Notes under the pieces: model-generated | Seen by the model: the letters and a program-made list of their open reading frames with translations, nothing else | What the model was told of the DNA's origin: nothing | Databases searched by the model: none | Shown: positions 1 to 7,573 of the stretch, in pieces | Layout of the letters: the number at the start of each line of letters is the position of its first letter | Numbering within the stretch: position 1 is the first letter of the stretch | Assembly (NCBI GenBank): GCA_900465665.1 | Contig: UBJO01000048.1 | Coordinates: 31,910-95,909, forward strand | DNA: 64,000 nt | Direction of reading: 5' to 3' | From: Hyphomicrobiales bacterium | GTDB taxonomy: Bacteria; Pseudomonadota; Alphaproteobacteria; Rhizobiales; Rhizobiaceae | Program-made: the position numbers and the translations under genes

Positions 1-517
1 AGACTACGCGACGGTCCAAATCGATAGACTGTCCCGAGTATGTTTTTCCGAAAGTTTCGGCAAGTTGCTTGAGAGGAACCAGTTTTCGATATTCGAAGTC
101 GCCCTTGGCTGAAGCATGAGGATACGTGTGGGTGGGTATCTTCATTTCTTCCGGCTTGTCATTGAAAGGTACCATCGTCGTCCCGGAGACGACTTCCGTT
201 TCCCCGAGATCAATGTATGTGTCATGATTGGCGTCCATCTCAGGCGTGACGCATGTTGCGTCTCGCCCGTCGGGGAACCCGTGAAAATGCTCCCAATGTT
301 CGATGTCGCGTGGAACGCCGCGCATTGTGATATGCACTTCGAGATTGTCTCCAACGACCGTGAATGTGGCGTCGCCTTCGGGCTTCGAACCCAACTTGCT
401 CTCGTTGATGCCGGTTAGATGGGCTTTGTAGGTTTCTGCTTGAGCGCCTGCCGCAAGCGGGAGCAGAACTGAACCGACGATACCGCAACATTTCAAAATG
501 CTAATGTGTTTAATCAT
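1..517 (-). CDS. Secreted CHRD-like protein, 3' part cut off by window start
   Basis: An open frame reads from ATG 517 down past base 1, so only the first ~172 codons are present. The N-terminus is a signal peptide (MIKHI start, hydrophobic stretch, cleavage likely after AGAQA). The mature part starts ETYKAHLTGINES and continues with a beta-rich region containing HWEHFHGF. This resembles CHRD-type or Cu/Zn-SOD-like periplasmic proteins (family guess from pattern only). An AGAGGAG ribosome site lies upstream of the ATG. Function unknown, presumably periplasmic. Confidence 0.75.
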   Translation of the reverse strand, partial: MIKHISILKCCGIVGSVLLPLAAGAQAETYKAHLTGINESKLGSKPEGDATFTVVGDNLEVHITMRGVPRDIEHWEHFHGFPDGRDATCVTPEMDANHDTYIDLGETEVVSGTTMVPFNDKPEEMKIPTHTYPHASAKGDFEYRKLVPLKQLAETFGKTYSGQSIDLDRRVV

Positions 518-933
518 GTAAGCGAACTCCTCTGGCCCCGACGTTCGACCGGGCACACCGCCGATGGCAAACCAATTTTAATCGATGCCACAAATTGAGA
601 AGTGACACAGATCGGCAGGGGATTTCTCGTTATACGTTGGTGTAACTGACCACCAAGCGATCTGGGCAGTCGCACCGAGGACGGAGATCGGGGAGCTTGC
701 GAGGTCTCAATCACATGCTCATAGAGCGTTGGGGTAAACATTCGGACGTCGCCTGCGCATCCTGGACCGCGGTTGCGCGTTTGTGGCCTACTGCCAATCC
801 GAAGCGTTCTCACTGACAGATGCGCTTTCCGTCCATGTTCAATTCATCAGGTGTGTTTGACACGCCCACCATCTCTAGTGGTATGTCGATCTACAGTGGT
901 TGAGAGGCAGGTGTGGCGGCGAGCACAATTTCG
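518..933. other. Intergenic spacer without a convincing gene
   Basis: This stretch separates the truncated secreted-protein gene from the PD-(D/E)XK gene. A 99-codon minus-strand frame (514-813) has proline- and arginine-rich, non-protein-like composition and no ribosome site. I see no RNA gene or clear repeat here. It should contain the promoter of the secreted-protein gene. Confidence 0.5.
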
Positions 934-2166
934 CTAGGTTATCGCACTGAGTGAATCGGCTATGGCTTTGTACCTCGTCGCGGCCGCTATTAGCCGATGG
1001 GCTGCCGACCCTTCCGCGACAAGTTGCCACGGGACCGGCGTCAGGCTCCAATTCAACGGAAACGCTTGTGGGTCAGCGCTGTCGCCCCAGTGCCAGGTCG
1101 GAAATTGGTCGGATGTCGTGAGCGCGTGGTCATCGACGAGACCATGACTCTGGAGAACTTCCCGTATAGCTCCCTTCCGCGGCCTTTTGGACCCAGGGAG
1201 CCACTCGAGACCACAGCTGAAATCCCCGAAGTTCTTTCGCTCGAAAGACGCATAGAAGCGAAGGGGAACATCATCATACGCGACGTAGAAAGCGCTGGGT
1301 CCCCCATTCAGCTCGCCAGATGTCTTCCACCCCGAGGGCAACTGGGCATTCACGTCGTGCACAAGCTTTTTGATCAGGCGTTCCTGCATGATCGGTATCG
1401 AATTGCTAACCAGAAACGCCGCCTCGATTGTATCGGATGTCAGCACCATTTCGTCGACGACAGTGTCGGCCTCAGTCATATCCGGTACTCCTTGAAATTC
1501 GGCTCGGATGTATCTTGGGATCTCCTCAAGGAAAGCGCGAACTCGAGGAGATCGACTGATGGTGGCGCAATCCTCGAAAAACGGGATAAGGTCAACCCAG
1601 CTAGACTCGATAAGACTGCGTTCAGCGAGGCTCCGCTCTCTTACGCTTGACGTTACCGTCACCTGTGCGGCCTCCTTGAGAGTACCCGGTAGGTAAATGA
1701 CGTGCCCGCGGTCGCCCACGTGCTGAAGGTAGCGCTCGATCTGCATAGGCTGATCAGCGGCGCGGGGCTTGTTTTCAATGACAATACGTCGTCCATCCGC
1801 CAATCTCAGCGAGATATCGAGCCGGCCGACGTCGACGACTTCTTCAAGCATCACAATGGCGGAGGCTACGCCTTTTATCGGGATCTGAACTTTCTTGAGG
1901 AACGCTTCAAGGAACTTGCCGCCCTGGCAATGGTTCGCTGTCTCGTCCAAAAGCCAGGCTAAAATACGTGAAAGCGTAAGCTCGCCTGGGCGCATGAGAC
2001 TAAGGACATTGAACGCAGGGCTGACTTCCGCCGAATAGACATTTCGCGACGCCGCGAAAGCGCGATGCAAGGAAGCAATTCTCACGAGGAACATAGATAT
2101 ATGCACTGGCGGCTGTTCCACGATGGACGCTTCGGAATTACTCGTCAATTCGACTGGCGCGAGCAA
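934..2166 (-). CDS. PD-(D/E)XK nuclease family protein (PDDEXK_4-like)
   Basis: About 410 residues. The N-terminal half has the order typical of the PDDEXK_4 family: helix ILAWLLDE, beta strand VGRLDISL with a candidate catalytic Asp, then RIVIENKPR with the E-x-K pair, then QIERYLQHV and VIYLPG. The C-terminal half is not recognised. The start is uncertain. The frame opens with TTG at 2166 without a clear ribosome site, and ATG 2094 is an alternative that keeps the nuclease domain. It stands alone here, and a second member of the same family is at 34803. Such proteins are common in defence islands, but activity is not shown. Confidence 0.75.
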   Translation of the reverse strand: MLAPVELTSNSEASIVEQPPVHISMFLVRIASLHRAFAASRNVYSAEVSPAFNVLSLMRPGELTLSRILAWLLDETANHCQGGKFLEAFLKKVQIPIKGVASAIVMLEEVVDVGRLDISLRLADGRRIVIENKPRAADQPMQIERYLQHVGDRGHVIYLPGTLKEAAQVTVTSSVRERSLAERSLIESSWVDLIPFFEDCATISRSPRVRAFLEEIPRYIRAEFQGVPDMTEADTVVDEMVLTSDTIEAAFLVSNSIPIMQERLIKKLVHDVNAQLPSGWKTSGELNGGPSAFYVAYDDVPLRFYASFERKNFGDFSCGLEWLPGSKRPRKGAIREVLQSHGLVDDHALTTSDQFPTWHWGDSADPQAFPLNWSLTPVPWQLVAEGSAAHRLIAAATRYKAIADSLSAIT

Positions 2167-2445
2167 TACACGGCCCCACCAATTGATGCCTCCAACCGGT
2201 TGCCGGTCGAGCGTCTAGGTATCCGAAGGTTTACATTGCCTAACGCAATGATTGATGTTTCGCGGCGGTGGCCGCGACTCCTCTACCATGCGCAGTGAAG
2301 TGCTTACGATTGATCTCGATTGAAAGGGGGGCGTCATCGATGCCAGCCCTATGCAAACTCTTGTATATCTGAATATCGCATGCGTGGCGGCCTATTGTTT
2401 AGTGGTGAACCGCTCGGCGGACCAAACACTAATAAGGAGACACCC

Positions 2446-2862
2446 GTGCTGAAAAAAATCGCGCTCATCGCCGCAGTCGTATTTGCGGCGGCAAGCCCTA
2501 TGAATGCTGCAGATGGATCGAAGAACGCGAAAGTCACTATGGTCTTCGACCACGTCCTTCCGAATGTGCCGGGCAAGAGCATGCGGGGCGTTCTCGTGGA
2601 ATACGGCCCCGGTGGTTACTCCCCATCCCACACCCATGCGAAAAGCTCGTTCATTTACGCAACCGTTCTCGAAGGCGAGATCAAAAGCCAAGTCAACGGC
2701 GGCGAAGCCAAGATCTACAAGGCTGGCGAGAATTTCGTAGAGAACCCTGGCGACCATCACGGTATCAGCGCTAACGGCAGCGAGACAAAGCCTGCGAAAC
2801 TGCTAGCGGTTTTTGTTGTGGATACAAACGACACGGAACTGACCACTCCCGACAAGAAGTAG
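2446..2862 (+). CDS. Periplasmic cupin-domain protein
   Basis: 138 residues from GTG 2446, chosen because AAGGAG sits just upstream and because a signal peptide (KKIALIAAVVFAAASPMNA) then begins the protein. The rest is a single small cupin: SPSHTHAKSSFIYATVLEGE gives the His metal-binding motif, and ENPGDHHGIS gives the second motif. Small exported cupins of this kind are usually of unknown substrate. The gene stands alone and is followed by a GC-rich hairpin. It sits upstream of the NmrA-like reductase in the same direction, about 330 bases away. Confidence 0.85.
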   Translation: MLKKIALIAAVVFAAASPMNAADGSKNAKVTMVFDHVLPNVPGKSMRGVLVEYGPGGYSPSHTHAKSSFIYATVLEGEIKSQVNGGEAKIYKAGENFVENPGDHHGISANGSETKPAKLLAVFVVDTNDTELTTPDKK

Positions 2863-2874
2863 CCTCCCAGGCCC

Positions 2875-2909
2875 CTCCGGTCGGCGGCCGCATTGGCAAC
2901 CGGCCGGAG
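2875..2909 (+). terminator. GC-rich hairpin after the cupin gene
   Basis: CTCCGGTCGG at 2875-2884 pairs with CCGGCCGGAG at 2900-2909 (nine Watson-Crick pairs plus one G-T), with a 15-base loop. It lies 13 bases after the cupin stop. There is no T run, so it is only a terminator candidate. The remaining bases to 3194 hold no gene. Confidence 0.45.
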
Positions 2910-3194
2910 TGTGGGGAGACCGCTTGGCGGCGCGCAATCCTCAAGTATCGAGTCTGCCACTCGCAGCGTTTTGCGCGACAGGCGTGTAAGCACGGACCTG
3001 GTCGATGCGTGACGAGGCATTTTGCCCGTCGAATTCTTTTCGGTTTCAATCTCCAGATACAGCATACGACCGTATACTAGGAAACGTAGGCGTTTCGACC
3101 GAAATATCCTGATGTTGATCCAGCTACCGCCCGATGAGGTGGATCATCGGCAATAGCCGTTGCGGGCTGGGTATATCGAGAAGGAGATTTCACA

Positions 3195-3941
3195 GTGAAG
3201 TTCGTCATAGTAGGTGGAACCGGCTTCATCGGTTCTAAGGTCGTCTCAAAGCTCCATGCGGCCGGCCACGAGGCCGTCGCGGCGTCTCCAAGCAATGGCG
3301 TCAACAGCGTGACTGGTGAGGGGCTCGCGGAAGCGATGGCGGGAGCGCACGCAGTGCTCGACGTCACCAATTCACCAACTTTTGAGCCGCAGGGGATTCT
3401 TGATTTCTTCAGCGCATCGACCCAAAACGTCGTTGCGGCGGAGAAGGATGCACACGTCGGTCATCACGTGCTGCTCTCCATTGTCGGCATCGAGAAGCTT
3501 CCGGAAAACCCCTACTGTAAGGGCAAGGTTGCGCAAGAGGAACTGGTCAAGAAGTCTGGAGTGCCGTACACGATCGTCCGCGCTACGCAGTTCATGGAGT
3601 ACTTAGGCGCGATCGCCGACCACGGCGGCACCTCAGAGGAAACCCGAATCTCGACGGCGAACGTTCAGGTCATTGCGGCGGACGACCTCGTGGACGTGCT
3701 CGTAGATGCGTTGACGGGAGCGGCGACGGACGCCACCGTTGAGGTCGCAGGACCGGATCGAGCTCCGATGAGCGAGGTCGTTTCTCGATACCTTGAAGCA
3801 AAGGGCGATAGCCGAGCGGTTAATGCCGATCCAGAAGCGTCGTATTTCGGTTCTCGGCTGGAGAGCGATATGCTGGTGCCATCCGGGGAGGCGACGATTG
3901 GAAAGACCAGCTTCGATCAATGGCTTTCTCGGCAAGGCTGA
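3195..3941 (+). CDS. NmrA-like atypical SDR oxidoreductase
   Basis: 248 residues from GTG 3195, with AAGGAG eight bases upstream. The N-terminus MKFVIVGGTGFIGSKVV is a Rossmann nucleotide-binding motif (GGxGxxG). No Tyr-x3-Lys active site is evident, as in NmrA-like SDRs. The segment VRATQFMEYLG is typical of this group, which bind NAD(P)H as reductases or redox sensors. It is a clear paralogue of the gene at 6698, and together they bracket the nitric oxide detoxification genes. Its substrate is unknown. A motif ACCGTATAC lies upstream (3069-3077) and is shared with the paralogue. Confidence 0.85.
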   Translation: MKFVIVGGTGFIGSKVVSKLHAAGHEAVAASPSNGVNSVTGEGLAEAMAGAHAVLDVTNSPTFEPQGILDFFSASTQNVVAAEKDAHVGHHVLLSIVGIEKLPENPYCKGKVAQEELVKKSGVPYTIVRATQFMEYLGAIADHGGTSEETRISTANVQVIAADDLVDVLVDALTGAATDATVEVAGPDRAPMSEVVSRYLEAKGDSRAVNADPEASYFGSRLESDMLVPSGEATIGKTSFDQWLSRQG

Positions 3942-4043
3942 TCGCCGACATCGTGCGGACGGTCATGGCTGGCGGCGATCTTCGTCGCCAGCGTAAGAAG
4001 TTCCGGGTGCATAATTTGTAGCGAAATTCCGGCAAATAAGCCT

Positions 4044-4460
4044 TTAAACAGCTTTCAGAAGCAACTGTAGTTCAGGCCGCCTCCTGACAAGGTCCGCGAC
4101 TGTATACTTGTCAAAAACGGCTGCGAATGCGGCAGTGGCCTCCGCAAGAACCGGAGGAAGGCCGCAGGCCGGAGCAACGGGACAGCCTGCGCACTCAACC
4201 AGCTCATCAAGCCCTTCGGTGTGCCGGAGAACCGAACCGAGATTGATTTCAGCCGGTGGTCGCGCCAGCCTGATACCGCCATTTCTCCCACGCAAGGCAT
4301 GAACAAACCCCGCCCCGGCAAGGTCTTGCACCACTTTCTTTAGATGGTCTTGGGATATGTCGAACGAGCGGGCGATCTCTTTTATGGACGCAAGCTCATC
4401 ACGTGTCCCCAGATATACCAAGACCCGAATTCCGTAGTCTGTGTATTTCGTCAGTCTCAT
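4044..4460 (-). CDS. nsrR: Rrf2-family nitric oxide-sensing repressor, NsrR-like
   Basis: 138 residues from ATG 4460 (MRLTKYTDYGIRVL), the family's usual start. The frame also offers TTG 4475, five codons earlier. A winged helix covers about residues 1-70 (IKEIARSFDISQDHLKKVV). The C-terminal part has three cysteines in ECAGCPVAPACG (C-x2-C-x5-C), the Fe-S ligand pattern of NsrR. NsrR represses NO-detoxification genes until its cluster is nitrosylated. Here it diverges from a globin and hmp, and a matching operator lies between them. The neighbourhood makes the NsrR assignment strong. Confidence 0.88.
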   Translation of the reverse strand: MRLTKYTDYGIRVLVYLGTRDELASIKEIARSFDISQDHLKKVVQDLAGAGFVHALRGRNGGIRLARPPAEINLGSVLRHTEGLDELVECAGCPVAPACGLPPVLAEATAAFAAVFDKYTVADLVRRRPELQLLLKAV

Positions 4461-4491
4461 AGTGGCCTGCGTCAAAACGCCCTGTTCTTAA

Positions 4492-4551
4492 AAGATGTAT
4501 CTTACTAGCACCTTTTCTGGAATCGTAATAGAGGTAAGTAAGATACACCTT
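4492..4551. promoter_or_regulatory. NsrR-like operator: paired inverted repeats in the divergent promoter
   Basis: AAGATGTATCTTAC (4492-4505) and GTAAGATACACCTT (4538-4551) are inverted copies, 13 of 14 bases matching. Each contains a near-palindrome AAGAT-N2-ATCTT. This agrees with the AAGATGYATTT-type half-sites known for NsrR. One copy lies upstream of nsrR and one just before the globin start, so autoregulation and repression of the globin-hmp operon are expected. Binding is inferred, not shown. Confidence 0.75.
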
Positions 4552-4563
4552 ATGGAGATGTCC

Positions 4564-5241
4564 ATGCCACAGCAACTGAGCGAAGCAGATATAGCCCGCG
4601 TTTTGGAGCGCTTTTACACCGCCGTTCGGCAGGATGATCAACTCGCCCCCGTTTTCGCTGTCGTGCATGACTGGGATGAGCACCTCACAAGGCTTTCCGA
4701 GTTTTGGTCATCAATGATGTTGGCCACGGGAAGGTACAAGGGCAACCCGCTGTCTATGCATCTCGCTCATGCTGAGAAATTCCGACCTGAACTCTTCGTC
4801 AGGTGGCTCGAGCTGTGGGCGCGCACTACGAACGAGTTTCTGCCGCACACTGTAGCCAGTGAAATGCAAGCGAGGGCGAGAAGGATTGCCTCGCGATTTT
4901 CGCTGATCATCTGCGGTGAAGATATTCCAGATGCTAAGCGTGTCGCCTCTCCGTCGGCACTTGCGGTTCCATACCGAACCTCCGCATTGTTTGACGAGGT
5001 TACTCTCCCCCGGGCGCTGCTCGCCGATCATGTCCTAAAACCCGGCACTTGGGCGGTGATTCGCGTCGAGTGCGGTTCGGTCGGTTACAGACAGAATGGA
5101 AACACGGCCCCATCGACACTCAAACCAGGGACGCCTGGAATAATTCCTCCCGAGATACCTCACCGCTTGGAGCTTCTGGGACCTGTGCAGCTACGCGTGG
5201 AATTCTACGACCGACAGCCTGCTGTCGAAAATCCGATTTAA
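4564..5241 (+). CDS. Group III truncated haemoglobin fused to DUF1971 cupin-like domain
   Basis: 225 residues from ATG 4564. Earlier in-frame ATGs exist at 4552 and 4558, but GGAG at 4554-4557 is correctly spaced for 4564. Residues ~1-130 look like a group III truncated globin (RVLERFYTAVRQDDQLAPVF, then FWSSMMLATGRYKGNP and HAEKFRPELFVRWLELW). The C-terminal ~85 residues (LKPGTWAVIRVECGSVGYR to PPEIPHRLELLG) match the DUF1971 domain also seen in TehB-like proteins. Group III globins are linked to NO and respiratory nitrogen metabolism. The gene is 17 bases from hmp and directly behind an NsrR-like operator. Confidence 0.85.
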   Translation: MPQQLSEADIARVLERFYTAVRQDDQLAPVFAVVHDWDEHLTRLSEFWSSMMLATGRYKGNPLSMHLAHAEKFRPELFVRWLELWARTTNEFLPHTVASEMQARARRIASRFSLIICGEDIPDAKRVASPSALAVPYRTSALFDEVTLPRALLADHVLKPGTWAVIRVECGSVGYRQNGNTAPSTLKPGTPGIIPPEIPHRLELLGPVQLRVEFYDRQPAVENPI

Positions 5242-5258
5242 AGCAGAAAGGAAAAATC

Positions 5259-6473
5259 ATGGCACCCCAACTCTCCCGTGAGACTATCGAGCTGGTTAGA
5301 AACAGCGTTCCGGTGCTCGAAGCGCATGGTAGTGACATCACGAAGGCGATGTATGCGCGTCTCTTCAAGGATGACCATATCAAAGCCTTGTTCAATCACG
5401 CCAACCAAGGCGAGGGTGGCTCTCAGGTCCACGCGCTCGCGGCAGCGATCCTTGGCTACGCCAAGAACATCGAGAACCTCGGGGTTCTTGGGCCGGTCGT
5501 CGAGCGGATCGCGCACAAGCATATCGGCTATCACATTCTTCCGGAGCACTATCCTTACGTCGCCGAGGCGCTGCTTGCTGCAATCAAGGACATTCTTGGT
5601 GATGCTGCGACGCCCGCCGTGCTGACCGCTTGGGGTGAAGCTTACTGGTTTCTCGCGGACATACTCAAAGGCCGGGAGAACGTTCTGCGTGATGAAATCG
5701 AGAGCCGCAGCGGTGGATGGAACGGTTGGCGTCGATTCACGATCTCGAGCAAGGTCAAGGAGAGCGATGTCGTGACATCGTTCACCCTCACACCTTCCGA
5801 CGGTGGTCGAGTGATCCGACATCGGCCCGGACAGTATCTGACTTTTCGCCTTCCGTTACTTGGAGGTGGTCTTGCTAAGCGGAATTACTCGATCTCATGC
5901 GGACCAAACGATGAGACATACCGTATCTCTGTCAAGCGCGAAGCTAACGGGCAGGGCGGCTCGCTATATCTGCATGACCATACGGAAGTGGGAACTGAAG
6001 TTGAAGCCACGCCGCCAGCTGGAGATTTTTTCCTCCCCGATGAACCGAAAACTCCCATTGTACTGCTTTCAGGCGGGGTAGGGCTCACACCCATGGTGAG
6101 CATGCTCGAAACGATCGCGCGGGACTACCCGGAGTTGGAGGCGCACTTCATTCACGGCGCGCTTAACAGTTCCACTCACGCGATGGACAAGCATGTAAGA
6201 GGCCTTGCTTCGCTGCGTGACAAGCTAAGCGTCAAGACCTTCTACAGCGACCCAGGGCTTGGGGACGCAGCCGGACTCTCACATGACTACGATGGTTTTA
6301 TCACGGTGGATTGGCTGCGTTCTCAGACTCCGTTCGAGACTTCGGAGTTCTACCTCTGCGGCCCCAAGCCGTTCCTGCGCGCTCTGGTTCCAGCATTGAG
6401 TCGCGCCGGCGTGTCGAGCGATCGCATCCACTATGAGTTCTTTGGCCCCGCCGACGAACTTTTAGCCGCATAA
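5259..6473 (+). CDS. hmp: Flavohaemoglobin, nitric oxide dioxygenase
   Basis: 404 residues, the normal length for Hmp. It starts at ATG 5259 behind an AAAGGAAAAA ribosome site. The globin domain (~1-140) has B10 Tyr in KAMYARLF (Y32) and proximal His in IAHKHIGYH (about H88). The FAD domain has KRNYSISC, and the NAD domain has LLSGGVGLTPMVSMLE and YLCGPKPF. The enzyme converts NO and O2 to nitrate using NAD(P)H in the cytoplasm. It is co-transcribed with the globin-DUF1971 gene and probably repressed by the divergent NsrR. Confidence 0.97.
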   Translation: MAPQLSRETIELVRNSVPVLEAHGSDITKAMYARLFKDDHIKALFNHANQGEGGSQVHALAAAILGYAKNIENLGVLGPVVERIAHKHIGYHILPEHYPYVAEALLAAIKDILGDAATPAVLTAWGEAYWFLADILKGRENVLRDEIESRSGGWNGWRRFTISSKVKESDVVTSFTLTPSDGGRVIRHRPGQYLTFRLPLLGGGLAKRNYSISCGPNDETYRISVKREANGQGGSLYLHDHTEVGTEVEATPPAGDFFLPDEPKTPIVLLSGGVGLTPMVSMLETIARDYPELEAHFIHGALNSSTHAMDKHVRGLASLRDKLSVKTFYSDPGLGDAAGLSHDYDGFITVDWLRSQTPFETSEFYLCGPKPFLRALVPALSRAGVSSDRIHYEFFGPADELLAA

Positions 6474-6497
6474 CCCACAAATTGGGTAATTAAGGAG

Positions 6498-6516
6498 GCG
6501 ACGTTTTTGTCGTCGC
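6498..6516 (+). terminator. Small hairpin after hmp
   Basis: GCGACG (6498-6503) and CGTCGC (6511-6516) form a six-pair stem around a T-rich loop, 25 bases after the hmp stop. There is no following T run. It may be a weak terminator or chance. Confidence 0.3.
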
Positions 6517-6697
6517 AGATCAAGAAACGGCGCGGGCGCTGCCCGCTGCCTCAGGCAATCCTAATTGCCAGGGCCGCCAACCGCGTATCCAACCGTATAC
6601 CTTGCTGGCTGGGCAGGTAAGCGCGATTTTCTCCGACGGGGTTAAGGCTGGGATTGTGCAGACTGACCCTCATATTTTGTTTCCCAAGGAGAAAATC

Positions 6698-7453
6698 ATG
6701 AAAATCGTTGTCGCGGGAGGTTCCGGCCTCATCGGTAGGAAGCTGGTCGCGCTGCTGTCGACCCGCTTTCACGACGTTGTCGTTGCGTCCCCAAGCGCCG
6801 GAGTGAATTCGATAACCGGAGTGGGACTCGACAAGGCATTCAAAGGTGCTGACGTGGTCGTCGATGTCACCAACCCACCGTCCTTTGACCCACAGGCCGT
6901 CATGGACTTCTTCACGAAGTCGACAAAGAACCTCTTACGGGCGGGCGTTGAGGCGGGTGTCCGGCATCATGTGGTGCTGTCGATCGTGGGCACCGATAGC
7001 CTTCCTGGAAACGGATATTTCGTCGCCAAAGCCGCCCAGGAGAAGCTCGTACAGAATGCGGGCGTGCCCTTCTCCATCGTCCGCGCGACCCAGTTCATGG
7101 AGTTCATGGGAACGATAGCGGATGGGGCTTCGGGGAACGGAGCTGTAAGGCTGTCGACAGCAAACTTCCAGCCGATCGCCGCAGACGATCTCGCGGCACT
7201 TCTCGCTGACGTTGCCGCCTATTTCCCGCTCAATCGTACCATCGACGCGGCTGGCCCAGATCGGGGACGCATGTGTGACCTGATTGGTGGATATCTCGCG
7301 TCAATCGGCGATGCCCGCGTTGTCACGCCTGATCCCGACGCCGGCTACTTCGGCTGCCCCTTGAGCGAGAATTCGTTGGTGCCACTAGGTGAGGCCAGAA
7401 TCGGTTCTCTGACGATCGCAAAGTGGAAAGAGCGCGCCAAGATCGCAGCATAG
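6698..7453 (+). CDS. NmrA-like atypical SDR oxidoreductase, second copy
   Basis: 251 residues from ATG 6698, which has AAGGAG upstream. The protein starts MKIVVAGGSGLIGRKLVALL, a Rossmann motif. It shares with the 3195 product the blocks GVNSITGVGLDKA, VDVTNPPSFDPQ, VRHHVVLSIVGTDSLP and IVRATQFMEFMGT, so the two are paralogues. Substrate unknown. The pairing of two reductases around the globin genes suggests a shared stress response. The upstream region repeats the ACCGTATAC motif (6592-6600). Confidence 0.87.
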   Translation: MKIVVAGGSGLIGRKLVALLSTRFHDVVVASPSAGVNSITGVGLDKAFKGADVVVDVTNPPSFDPQAVMDFFTKSTKNLLRAGVEAGVRHHVVLSIVGTDSLPGNGYFVAKAAQEKLVQNAGVPFSIVRATQFMEFMGTIADGASGNGAVRLSTANFQPIAADDLAALLADVAAYFPLNRTIDAAGPDRGRMCDLIGGYLASIGDARVVTPDPDAGYFGCPLSENSLVPLGEARIGSLTIAKWKERAKIAA

Positions 7454-7464
7454 ACGTCGTCAAG

Positions 7465-7497
7465 CGCGTTGACCCGGCTGAGCGCGCGGTCAACGCG
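7465..7497. terminator. Bidirectional terminator-like hairpin
   Basis: CGCGTTGACC (7465-7474) and GGTCAACGCG (7488-7497) form a perfect 10-pair stem with a 13-base loop. It sits between two genes that converge (NmrA-like reductase and MocR regulator), where a two-way terminator is expected. No T run follows on either side. Confidence 0.55.
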
Positions 7498-7573
7498 TTG
7501 CCACCGCCAACAAGGTGACATGCAACGAGCTGTCTCCGCCCTGCGTGAGGCTGAACCCAATGGATTTGACTGG

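Noticed and set aside
514..813. 99-codon minus frame in the first spacer
   Set aside because: Arg/Pro-rich translation, no ribosome site and no recognisable motif.
997..1650. 217-codon plus frame inside the PD-(D/E)XK gene
   Set aside because: Antisense to a gene with clear catalytic motifs, no ribosome site and low-complexity composition.
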